From: Nemertoderma westbladi | Taxonomy: Eukaryota > Xenacoelomorpha > Nemertodermatida > Nemertodermatidae | Direction: 5' to 3' | DNA: 21,647 bases | Assembly: GCA_032718475.1 (NCBI GenBank) | Contig: JAUCBJ010004204.1 | Location: forward strand, 1-21,647 | Shown here: piece after piece, positions 10,001-20,430 of the stretch | How positions within the stretch are numbered: position 1 is the first letter of the stretch | Layout: every line of letters begins with the position of its first letter | Program-made: the position numbers and the translations under genes | Notes under the pieces: model-generated | What the model was told of the DNA's origin: nothing | The model's input: only the letters and a program-made list of their open reading frames with translations | Database searches by the model: none

Positions 10001-10709
10001 CACTCGAGGCCTACAGTACTTACCGTCCATAATAAACTGAAGGCACTCTAGGCCTACTTACCGTCCATAATAAACTGAAGGCACTCTAGGCCTACTTAAC
10101 GTCCATAATAAACTGAAGGCACTCTAGGCCTACTTACCGTCCATAATAAACTAATCTCACTCTAGGCCTACAGTACTTGCCGTCCATAATAAACTGAAGG
10201 CACTAGGCCTACTTACCGTCCATAATAAACTGAAGGCACTCTAGGCCTACTTACCGTCCATAATTAACTGATCTCACTCTAGGCCTACAGTACTTGCCGT
10301 CCATAATAAACTGAAGGCACTAGGCCTACTTACCGTCCATAATAAACTGAAGGCACTCTAGGCCTACTTACCGTCCATAATAAACTGAAGGCACTCTAGG
10401 CCTACTTACCGTCCATAATAAACTGAAGGCACTCTAGGCCTACTTACCATCCATAATAAACTCATCTCATTCTAGGCCTACAGTACTTGCCGTCCATAAT
10501 AAACTGAAGCCACTAGGCCTACTTAACGCCTATAATAAACTGAAGGCACTCTACTGTAGGCCTACTTACCGTCCATAATAAACTGAAGGCACTCTAGGCC
10601 TACTTGCCGTCCACCATAATAAACTGAAGTCAATAAGGCACTATACCTACTTACCTGCAATTTCAGCTAAAAGTACAATTGAAACGGCAAAGATGTATAA
10701 CTTTGTCAT
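6855..10709 (-). CDS. Two-exon gene for a secreted cationic peptide precursor (candidate antimicrobial peptide)
   Basis: Joining 10709-10655 to 7099-6855 gives 300 nt, a 99-residue precursor. Residues 1-22 (MTKLYIFAVSIVLLAEIAVALA) are a classical signal peptide: a Lys near the start, a hydrophobic core, and cleavage after A-L-A. Residues 23-71 are an acidic, Met- and Asp-rich hydrophilic propiece that starts RPDDFHSS and ends QMDKR. Residues 72-99 start FLFGSLGRTLKKYIKP and end VILKEMDDN. This last part has five Lys and one Arg with regularly spaced Leu, Ile, Val and Phe (an amphipathic helix apart from the Pro), plus an acidic tail. No Cys is present. The plan (signal, anionic propiece, dibasic site, cationic helix, acidic C-terminal extension) is known in ascidian antimicrobial precursors. 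SLGRTL also occurs, as I recall, in Ciona MAM-A. A neuropeptide or other bioactive peptide is possible. The phase-1 intron falls inside the signal peptide. Confidence 0.72.
7100..10654 (-). other. Phase-1 intron of the peptide gene, largely a tandem array
   Basis: The intron is 3,555 bp, bounded by GTAAGT and a TTAACAG acceptor. About 2.8 kb at its 5' side is the 38-bp array. The remaining 3' part (7100-7851) is unique AT-rich sequence with a 12-bp inverted repeat (gcagtacagtac at 7453-7464 against gtactgtactgc at 7479-7490), which suggests a small hairpin. I see no other gene inside it. Confidence 0.7.
7852..10654. repeat. About 73-copy tandem array of a 38-bp unit carrying a splice-donor consensus
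   Basis: The plus-strand consensus is aggcctacttaccgtccata followed by ataaactgaaggcactct. I count about 73 units by the aataaac core. Common length variants are 36 bp (ggcactaggcc, lacking ct) and units with a cagta insertion. Alternative tails are gaattccctagcc, gaacgttct and gatctcactct. The gatctcactct-plus-cagta subtype recurs at irregular multi-unit spacing from about 8990 to 10470, which indicates higher-order duplication. On the minus strand each unit reads GTAAGTAGGCCTAGAG onward and ends TTTATTATGGACG. By eye about 58 units keep GTAAGTA exactly; others read GCAAGT or GAAAG. The unit nearest exon 1 begins with the authentic donor. Confidence 0.95.
10655..10709 (-). CDS. Exon 1 of the peptide precursor: signal peptide
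   Basis: The exon encodes MTKLYIFAVSIVLLAEIA plus the first base of a Val codon. The ATG at 10709-10707 has A at -3. The exon ends GCAG and is followed directly by GTAAGTAGG, an excellent 5' splice site. The frame upstream stays open into the neighbouring repeat array, but this Met is the one that gives a signal peptide, so I chose it. A possible acceptor (aataattccag) lies 28 nt upstream of the ATG, at 10738-10740. Confidence 0.75.
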
Positions 10710-10756
10710 ATTGATGGACAAAATAGATAGCGTGCGGCTGGAATTATTGTAAATGG
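10710..10756 (-). promoter_or_regulatory. Short unique 5' flank or UTR of the peptide gene
   Basis: Only about 47 bp separate the start codon from recognisable repeat-array sequence. They include aataattccag, a plausible splice acceptor, and no obvious TATA box. Transcription therefore starts inside the array, or a 5' UTR exon or spliced leader is joined here. This is inferred from layout alone. Confidence 0.35.
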
Positions 10757-13630
10757 ATCTGGTGATAATATTTGGCAACTTAAGTAACTGACTGATATTT
10801 GACAACTTTATTAGAAACTGACTGATATTTGACAAATTTAGTAACTGACTGATAATGTTTGAGAAAGTGAGTAATTTGACAAATTTATTAACTGACTGAT
10901 AATGTTTGAGAACGCGAGTAAATGACTGATATTTTACAAATTTATTAACTGACTGATAATGTTTGAGAACTGAGTAACTGACTGATATTTGACAAATTTA
11001 TTAACTGACTGATAATATTTGAGAACTGAGTAACTGATTGATATTTGACAAATTTATAAACTGACTGATAATGTTTGAGAACGTGAGTAATTTGACAAAT
11101 TTATTAACTGACTGATAATGTTTGAGAACGTGAGTAATTTGACAAATTTATTAACTGACTGATAATGTTTGAGAAAGTGAGTAATTTGACAAATTTATTA
11201 ACTGACTGATAATGTTTGAGAACGTGAGTAATTTGACAAATTTATTAACTGACTGATAATGTTTGAGAACGTGAGTAACTGACTGATATTTGACAAATTT
11301 ATTAACTGACTGATAATGTTTGAGAAAGTGAGTAATTTGACAAATTTATTAACTGACTGATAATGTTTGAGAACGTGAGTAACTGATTGATATTTGACAA
11401 ATTTATAAACTGACTGATAATGTTTGAGAAAGTGAGTAATTTGACAAATTTATTAACTGACTGATGATGTTTGAGAACGCGAGTAACTGATTGATATTTG
11501 ACAAATTTATAAACTGACTGATAATGTTTGAGAAAGTGAGTAATTTGACAAATTTATTAACTGACTGATGATGTTTGAGAACGTGAGTAACTGATTGATA
11601 TTTGACAAATTTATAAACTGACTGATAATGTTTGAGAAAGTGAGTAATTTGACAAATTTATTAACTGACTGATAATGTTTGAGAACGCGAGTAACTGATT
11701 GATATTTGACAAATTTATAAACTGACTGATAATGTTTGAGAAAGTGAGTAATTTGACAAATTTATTAACTGACTGATAATGTTTGAGAACGCGAGTAACT
11801 GATTGATATTTGACAAATTTATTAACTGACTGATGATGTTTGAGAACGTGAGTAACTGATTGATATTTGACAAATTTATAAACTGACTGATAATGTTTGA
11901 GAAAGTGAGTAATTTGACAAATTTATAAACTGACTGATAATGTTTGAGAAAGTGAGTAATTTGACAAATTTATTAACTGACTGATAATGTTTGAGAACGC
12001 GAGTAACTGATTGATATTTGACAAATTTATTAACTGACTGATAATGTTTGAGAACGCGAGTAACTGATTGATATTTGACAAATTTATTAACTGACTGATG
12101 ATGTTTGAGAACGTGAGTAACTGATTGATATTTGACAAATTTATAAACTGACTGATAATGTTTGAGAAAGTGAGTAATTTGACAAATTTATTAACTGACT
12201 GATAATGTTTGAGAACGCGAGTAACTGATTGATATTTGACAAATTTATAAACTGACTGATAATGTTTGAGAAAGTGAGTAATTTGACAAATTTATTAACT
12301 GACTGATAATGTTTGAGAACGCGAGTAACTGATTGATATTTGACAAATTTATTAACTGACTGATAATGTTTGAGAACGTGAGTAACTGACTGATATTTGG
12401 CAAATTTAGTAACTGACTGATAATGTTTGAGAACGTGAGTAACTGACTGATATTTTGCAAATTTAGTAACTGACTGATAATGTTTGAGAACGTGAGTAAC
12501 TGACTGATATTTTGCAAATTTAGTAACTTACTGATAATGTTTGAGAACGTGAGTAACTGACTGATATTTTGCAAATTTAATAACTGACTGATAATGTTTG
12601 AGAACGTGAGTAACTGACTGATATTTTGCAAATTTAATAACTGACTGATAATGTTTGAGAACGTGAGTAACTGACTGATATTTTGCAAATTTAATAACTG
12701 ACTGATAATGTTTGAGAACGCGAGTAACTGATTGATATTTGACAAATTTATAAACTGACTGATAATGTTTGAGAACGTGAGTAACTGACTGATATTTTGC
12801 AAATTTAATAACTGACTGATAATGTTTGAGAACGCGAGTAACTGATTGATATTTGACAAATTTATAAACTGACTGATAATGTTTGAGAAAGTGAGTAATT
12901 TGACAAATTTATTAACTGACTGATGATGTTTGAGAACGCGAGTAACTGATTGATATTTGACAAATTTATAAACTGACTGATAATGTTTGAGAAAGTGAGT
13001 AATTTGACAAATTTATTAACTGACTGATGATGTTTGAGAACGTGAGTAACTGATTGATATTTGACAAATTTATAAACTGACTGATAATGTTTGAGAAAGT
13101 GAGTAATTTGACAAATTTATTAACTGACTGATAATGTTTGAGAACGCGAGTAACTGATTGATATTTGACAAATTTAATAACTGACTGATAATGTTTGAGA
13201 ACGTGAGTAACTGACTGATATTTTGCAAATTTATTAACTGACTGATAATGTTTGAGAACGTGAGTAACTGACTGATATTTTGCAAATTTAATAACTGACT
13301 GATAATGTTTGAGAACGTGAGTAACTGACTGATATTTGGCAAATTTAGTAACTTACTGATAATGTTTGAGAACGTGAGTAATTGACTGATATTTTGCAAA
13401 TTTAATAACTGACTGATAATGTTTGAGAACGTGAGTACTGACTGATATTTTGCAAATTTAATAACTGACTGATAATTTTTGAGAACGTGAGTAACTGACT
13501 GATAATGTTTGAGAACGTGAGTAACTGACTGATATTTTGCAAATTTAATAACTGACTGATAATGTTTGAGAACGTGAGTAACTGACTGATAATGTTTGAG
13601 AACGTGAGTAACTGACTGATATTTTGCAAA

Positions 13631-15060
13631 TTTAATAACTGACTGATAATGTTTGAGAACGTGAGTAACTGACTGATATTTTGCAAATTTAGTAACTGAC
13701 TGATAATGTTTGAGAACGTGAGTAACTGACTGATATTTTGCAAATTTATTAACTGACTGATAATGTTTGAGAACGTGAGTAACTGACTGATATTTTGCAA
13801 ATTTAGTAACTGACTGATAATTTTTGAGAACGTGAGTAACTGACTGATAATGTTTGAGAACGTGAGTAACTGACTGATATTTTGCAAATTTAGTAACTGA
13901 CTGATAATGTTTGAGAACGTGAGTAACTGACTGATATTTTGCAAATTTAGTAACTGACTGATAATTTTTGAGAACGTGAGTAACTGACTGATAATGTTTG
14001 AGAACGTGAGTAACTGACTGATATTTTGCAAATTTAGTAACTGACTGATAATTTTTGAGAACGTGAGTAACTGACTGATAATGTTTGAGAACGTGAGTAA
14101 CTGACTGATATTTTGCAAATTTAATAACTGACTGATAATGTTTGAGAACGTGAGTAACTGACTGATAATGTTTGAGAACGTGAGTAACTGACTGATATTT
14201 TGCAAATTTAATAACTGACTGATAATGTTTGAGAACGTGAGTAACTGACTGATATTTTGCAAATTTAGTAACTGACTGATAATGTTTGAGAACGTGAGTA
14301 ACTGACTGATATTTTGCAAATTTAGTAACTGACTGATAATTTTTGAGAACGTGAGTAACTGACTGATAATGTTTGAGAACGTGAGTAACTGACTGATATT
14401 TTGCAAATTTAGTAACTGACTGATAATTTTTGAGAACGTGAGTAACTGACTGATAATGTTTGAGAACGTGAGTAACTGACTGATATTTTGCAAATTTAAT
14501 AACTGACTGATAATGTTTGAGAACGTGAGTAACTGACTGATAATGTTTGAGAACGTGAGTAACTGACTGATATTTTGCAAATTTAATAACTGACTGATAA
14601 TGTTTGAGAACGTGAGTAACTGACTGATATTTTGCAAATTTAGTAACTGACTGATAATGTTTGAGAACGTGAGTAACTGACTGATATTTTGCAAATTTAG
14701 TAACTGACTGATAATGTTTGAGAACGTGAGTAACTGACTGATATTTGAAAAATTTATTAACTGACTGATAATGTTTGAGAACTGAGTAACTGATTGATAA
14801 TGTTTGAGAACGTGAGTAACTGACTGATAATGTTTGAGAACGTGAGTAACTGACTGATAATGTTTGAGAACGTGAGTAACTGACTGATATTTGGCAAATT
14901 TAGTAACTGACTGATAATGTTTGAGAACGTGAGTAACTGACTGATATTTTGCAAATTTAGTAACTGACTGATAATGTTTGAGAACGTGAGTAACTGACTG
15001 ATATTTGAAAAATTTATTAACTGACTGATAATGTTTGAGAACGTGAGTAACTGACTGATA
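13631..15060. repeat. Segmental duplication inside the array, copy 1
   Basis: This block matches 15402-16830 at a constant offset of 1,771 bp. The landmarks checked were tttaataactgactg (13631 and 15402), the rare ataatttttgag variant (14341 and 16112) and tgagaactgagtaactgatt (about 14777 and 16548). The module order is the same in both copies, indicating recent duplication. Confidence 0.85.
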
Positions 15061-15400
15061 TTTTGCAAATTTAGTAACTGACTGATAATGTTTGAGAACG
15101 TGAGTAACTGACTGATATTTTGCAAATTTAATAACTGACTGATATTTTGCAAATTTAATAACTGACTGATAATGTTTGAGAACGTGAGTAACTGACTGAT
15201 AATGTTTGAGAACGTGAGTAACTGACTGATATTTGGCAAATTTAGTAACTGACTGATGATGTTTGAGAACGTGAGTAATTGACTGATATTTGGCAAATTT
15301 AGTAACTGACTGATAATGTTTGAGAACGTGAGTAACTGAATGATATTTGAAAAATTTATAAACTGACTGATAATGTTTGAGAAAGTGAGTAATTTGACAT
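14870..15400. repeat. Array block duplicated at about 17760-18290
   Basis: The block recurs at an offset of 2,892 bp. Shared rare features are two consecutive 27-bp modules (gatattttgcaaatttaata repeated), a gatgatgtttgag variant, aatgatatttgaaaaattta, and a gagaaagtgagtaatttgac junction. The copies overlap the other duplications, so the array grew by nested unequal exchanges. Confidence 0.8.
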
Positions 15401-15401
15401 A

Positions 15402-16830
15402 TTTAATAACTGACTGATAATGTTTGAGAACGTGAGTAACTGACTGATATTTTGCAAATTTAGTAACTGACTGATAATGTTTGAGAACGTGAGTAACTGA
15501 CTGATATTTTGCAAATTTATTAACTGACTGATAATGTTTGAGAACGTGAGTAACTGACTGATATTTTGCAAATTTAGTAACTGACTGATAATTTTTGAGA
15601 ACGTGAGTAACTGACTGATAATGTTTGAGAACGTGAGTAACTGACTGATATTTTGCAAATTTAGTAACTGACTGATAATGTTTGAGAACGTGAGTAACTG
15701 ACTGATATTTTGCAAATTTAGTAACTGACTGATAATTTTTGAGAACGTGAGTAACTGACTGATAATGTTTGAGAACGTGAGTAACTGACTGATATTTTGC
15801 AAATTTAGTAACTGACTGATAATTTTTGAGAACGTGAGTAACTGACTGATAATGTTTGAGAACGTGAGTAACTGACTGATATTTTGCAAATTTAATAACT
15901 GACTGATAATGTTTGAGAACGTGAGTAACTGACTGATAATGTTTGAGAACGTGAGTAACTGACTGATATTTTGCAAATTTAATAACTGACTGATAATGTT
16001 TGAGAACGTGAGTAACTGACTGATATTTTGCAAATTTAGTAACTGACTGATAATGTTTGAGAACGTGAGTAACTGACTGATATTTTGCAAATTTAGTAAC
16101 TGACTGATAATTTTTGAGAACGTGAGTAACTGACTGATAATGTTTGAGAACGTGAGTAACTGACTGATATTTTGCAAATTTAGTAACTGACTGATAATTT
16201 TTGAGAACGTGAGTAACTGACTGATAATGTTTGAGAACGTGAGTAACTGACTGATATTTTGCAAATTTAATAACTGACTGATAATGTTTGAGAACGTGAG
16301 TAACTGACTGATAATGTTTGAGAACGTGAGTAACTGACTGATATTTTGCAAATTTAATAACTGACTGATAATGTTTGAGAACGTGAGTAACTGACTGATA
16401 TTTTGCAAATTTAGTAACTGACTGATAATGTTTGAGAACGTGAGTAACTGACTGATATTTTGCAAATTTAGTAACTGACTGATAATGTTTGAGAACGTGA
16501 GTAACTGACTGATATTTGAAAAATTTATTAACTGACTGATAATGTTTGAGAACTGAGTAACTGATTGATAATGTTTGAGAACGTGAGTAACTGACTGATA
16601 ATGTTTGAGAACGTGAGTAACTGACTGATAATGTTTGAGAACGTGAGTAACTGACTGATATTTGGCAAATTTAGTAACTGACTGATAATGTTTGAGAACG
16701 TGAGTAACTGACTGATATTTTGCAAATTTAGTAACTGACTGATAATGTTTGAGAACGTGAGTAACTGACTGATATTTGAAAAATTTATTAACTGACTGAT
16801 AATGTTTGAGAACGTGAGTAACTGACTGAT
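15402..16830. repeat. Segmental duplication inside the array, copy 2
   Basis: This is the partner of 13631-15060. The match ends near 16830, where this copy reads gatattgtttgag and copy 1 reads gatattttgcaaa. Confidence 0.85.
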
Positions 16831-17330
16831 ATTGTTTGAGAACGTGAGTAACTGACTGATAATGTTTGAGAACGTGAGTAACTGACTGATATTTGGCAAA
16901 TTTAGTAACTGACTGATAATGTTTGAGAACGTGAGTAACTGACTGATATTTGAAAAATTTATTAACTGACTGATAATGTTTGAGAACGTGAGTAACTGAC
17001 TGATAATGTTTGAGAACGTGAGTAACTGACTGATAATGTTTGAGAACGTGAGTAACTGACTGATAATGTTTGAGAACGTGAGTAACTGACTGATAATGTT
17101 TGAGAACGTGAGTAACTGACTGATAATGTTTGAGAACGTGAGTAACTGACTGATATTTGGCAAATTTAGTAACTGACTGATAATGTTTGAGAACGTGAGT
17201 AACTGACTGATATTTTGCAAATTTAGTAACTGACTGATAATGTTTGAGAACGTGAGTAACTGACTGATATTTGAAAAATTTATTAACTGACTGATAATGT
17301 TTGAGAACGTGAGTAACTGACTGATATTTT
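16772..17330. repeat. Array block duplicated at about 17428-17956
   Basis: The rare junction gatattgtttgag at 16828 recurs at 17484, an offset of 656 bp. Downstream the offset falls to 626, so the second copy has one fewer 30-bp module in its homogeneous run. This is direct evidence of module-number change. Confidence 0.8.
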
Positions 17331-18725
17331 GCAAATTTAGTAACTGACTGATAATGTTTGAGAAAGTGAGTAATTTGACAAATTTATTAACTGACTGATA
17401 ATGTTTGAGAACGTGAGTAACTGACTGATATTTGAAAAATTTATTAACTGACTGATAATGTTTGAGAACGTGAGTAACTGACTGATATTGTTTGAGAACG
17501 TGAGTAACTGACTGATAATGTTTGAGAACGTGAGTAACTGACTGATATTTGGCAAATTTAGTAACTGACTGATAATGTTTGAGAACGTGAGTAACTGACT
17601 GATATTTGAAAAATTTATTAACTGACTGATAATGTTTGAGAACGTGAGTAACTGACTGATAATGTTTGAGAACGTGAGTAACTGACTGATAATGTTTGAG
17701 AACGTGAGTAACTGACTGATAATGTTTGAGAACGTGAGTAACTGACTGATAATGTTTGAGAACGTGAGTAACTGACTGATATTTGGCAAATTTAGTAACT
17801 GACTGATAATGTTTGAGAACGTGAGTAACTGACTGATATTTTGCAAATTTAGTAACTGACTGATAATGTTTGAGAACGTGAGTAACTGACTGATATTTGA
17901 AAAATTTATTAACTGACTGATAATGTTTGAGAACGTGAGTAACTGACTGATATTTTGCAAATTTAGTAACTGACTGATAATGTTTGAGAACGTGAGTAAC
18001 TGACTGATATTTTGCAAATTTAATAACTGACTGATATTTTGCAAATTTAATAACTGACTGATAATGTTTGAGAACGTGAGTAACTGACTGATAATGTTTG
18101 AGAACGTGAGTAACTGACTGATATTTGGCAAATTTAGTAACTGACTGATGATGTTTGAGAACGTGAGTAATTGACTGATATTTGGCAAATTTAGTAACTG
18201 ACTGATAATGTTTGAGAACGTGAGTAACTGAATGATATTTGAAAAATTTATAAACTGACTGATAATGTTTGAGAAAGTGAGTAATTTGACATATTTATTA
18301 ACTGACTGATAATGTTTGAGAACGTGAGAAACTGACTGATATTTTGAAAATTTAATAACTGACTGATAATGTTTGAGAACGTGAGTAACTGACTGATATT
18401 TGGCAAATTTAGTAACTGACTGATGATGTTTGAGAACGTGAGTAACTGACTGATATTTGGCAAATTTAGTAACTGACTGATAATATTTGACAACTTGAAT
18501 AAGTGACTGATAATATTTAACAACTTCAGTAACTAACTGATATTTGACAACTTTAGTAACTGACTAATATTTGACAACTTTAGTAACTGACTGATAATAT
18601 TTGAGAACTTGAGTAACCGACTGATATTTGATAAATTTAGTAACAGAATGATATTTGACAACTTTTGTAACTGACTGATAATATTTGACAACTTTCGCAA
18701 CTAACTGATAATTATATGTGACAAC

Positions 18726-20340
18726 TTTACTTCTAAGTACGTAGAAATATAGATACATATATACTAAAAACGGTCTCGGATGACTAAAGGGATACCATCA
18801 TACCGCACACATTACATTTCAATATGAGAGACCACTAAAAGGTTGCCACCATCTTGCACTCCAATTTATGTGAGTAATCACCTCATGAAATCCACTTAAA
18901 TCACACACATTTCCAACTTTTTCTTTAACATCTGTCACCTAACACACACATCAACATTGTAGTAACGTAACCCCAAAGAAAAACTTCTGTCTACATGCCT
19001 TAAAGCACAAATGTCGCTTCTCTGAAATTGCATCTATTGCATATACTGTTAAGTTCCGGCCAGTCCAGTCCAACCGCTTGTGAGCCGCGACCATTAGCGG
19101 CGTAAAAGCTTTTGCGGCAAAAATATATCTTTTGTGCAATTCGCGAAACTACCCTAAACGCAGCAATCTCTCAAGGTTGTTAAGAACATATAAAACTATA
19201 AAATACACTATATAAACTATAAACTGTGTTTGGTTTTGGTATACTGTACGACTCTGAATTGCCACAAATGCCTTGAACAGCTCAGGAACAGTGCCCTTGT
19301 TTCTTTGTCTTGGTAGCCCCCCTGTTATATCCAAACGACCAATCAGCGCAATTTTCACTTTCCTACCCCGTAGAGTTCCATTACACAGAAAACTGGATCC
19401 ATGGGTTACGGGTAACTAACTGACAACGATTACTGGCTCCTGATTGGAGTTTTGACCAAAATTCGGAGAATTCTATGACTCACCCTTTTGTTGATATTTC
19501 AGTGCAATACATACCTCAGGCAGTCTGATGGTGCTAACCCAGAAGAGAGCAGAACAGTGGCATATATTATCGAGCACTGTAAAAGTTACCTAAGCACTGA
19601 CCTATAACCATTAATCTACTCACTGCACTGACCACTCTACACTAACTGATGTCTGCTGATTAATTGCACTGCATTATTGCCGTCACCGCCGGCATTTTTA
19701 CTGCTTTGTACTGTTGTTCATTGTTTATTTGGTAATATTATTTCTTAATGTTTATATTTGGAGAACACGTATACGTAATCGATAATCTCAAATAACTTTC
19801 TTATTATTAAGAGGTAAGCAGAAGGGAAGTTCGAGTAACTATTACGGTTCAAATTCAAGTGGTTTGTGTGATATATTTATGCTATTTCATAATAATACCA
19901 ACGTAAGTGAGCTGAAATTCTCCTTATACATGAGCAAAATTGGTACTAGTCAGCAAATCAGTGTATTCCGTATTATTGTCAGTGGAGTGAGTGCGAGTAC
20001 ATAATACTACTGTACATCCCTAAAGGATGTAAATAACAGTGGCTCGATTAAATAATCCGTTGTAATTGCCGTAAGTCATAACTCTGTATAGTATTTAAAG
20101 CGCAGCATCTGAAAGGAACTGTTGATATTACCCTGAAAGTGAACATAGTTTTTGGAGATTATATAGTAGAAATCAATCGAATAATACAAATAAACCTACT
20201 TTTTATGCCGATAGAATTCAGTCTCCCACACACGGTGGGTCATACGCCGCGCAAGATTTCTACTGTTCTATTAATAGTTTTACAATAGAGCTGGCAAGAT
20301 TAGGCGTAAATTAGCAGGTTAAACTGTTAAAGGTCTAAAA
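18726..20340. other. Intergenic region without a recognisable gene
   Basis: I see no supported gene on either strand. The two open frames of 62 and 69 codons (minus strand, 18951-19358) lack signal peptides or domains. A small inverted motif, gccgcgaccattagcggc near 19084, is flanked by GC-richer sequence. The rest is AT-rich unique DNA. Confidence 0.5.
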
Positions 20341-20344
20341 GCGC

Positions 20345-20430
20345 GAACAAGCGGAATGGTTAGAGTGCCAGGTCACCTCAACCTGGAGTTCACCAGTGCG
20401 ATCCCAACAGGACGTCAATGCTGACTCTCT
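20345..20430 (+). repeat. tRNA-derived SINE-like head
   Basis: The sequence agcggaatggttagagtgcc resembles a tRNA A-box. A six-pair stem, ccaggt with acctgg around a seven-base loop, follows in the anticodon-arm position. The segment accagtgcgatcccaac resembles a B-box with one key substitution (TGCGATCC for TTCGATCC). There is no clean acceptor stem, so a functional tRNA is unlikely. A decayed SINE head fits better. Its 3' boundary and tail are unclear. Confidence 0.45.

Larger units (their letters stand above)
10757..18725. repeat. About 8-kb tandem array of 27-bp and 30-bp modules (57-bp unit)
   Basis: The 30-bp module is actgactgataatgtttgag followed by aacgtgagta. The 27-bp module starts actgactgatattttgcaaa and ends tttagta. 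They mostly alternate as 57 bp, with extra 30-mers in runs, for example six near 16970-17150. The left part (10860-13400) mixes in a shortened module (agtaatttgacaaatttatt), giving 47- and 57-bp alternation. Both ends, before about 10860 and after 18480, are diverged, as expected when the array centre is homogenised. Because 27, 30 and 57 are multiples of three, the minus strand stays open for hundreds of codons of a monotonous NISQLLTFSNIISQLL motif. No start context, signal or domain supports translation. Confidence 0.95.

Noticed and set aside
7852-10654. CRISPR array
   Set aside because: Units are contiguous with no unique spacers, and the context is eukaryotic.
12245-18188. Long minus-strand open frames (up to 430 codons) in the 57-bp array as repetitive proteins
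   Set aside because: Openness follows from module lengths divisible by three and the absence of stops in one frame. There is no signal, domain, composition change or start context, and frames break at every variant module.
18951-19358. Two short minus-strand frames of 62 and 69 codons
   Set aside because: No signal sequence, domain, splice context or repeat similarity supports them.
20345-20430. Functional tRNA gene
   Set aside because: The acceptor stem does not pair and the T-loop lacks TTC. A SINE head fits better.
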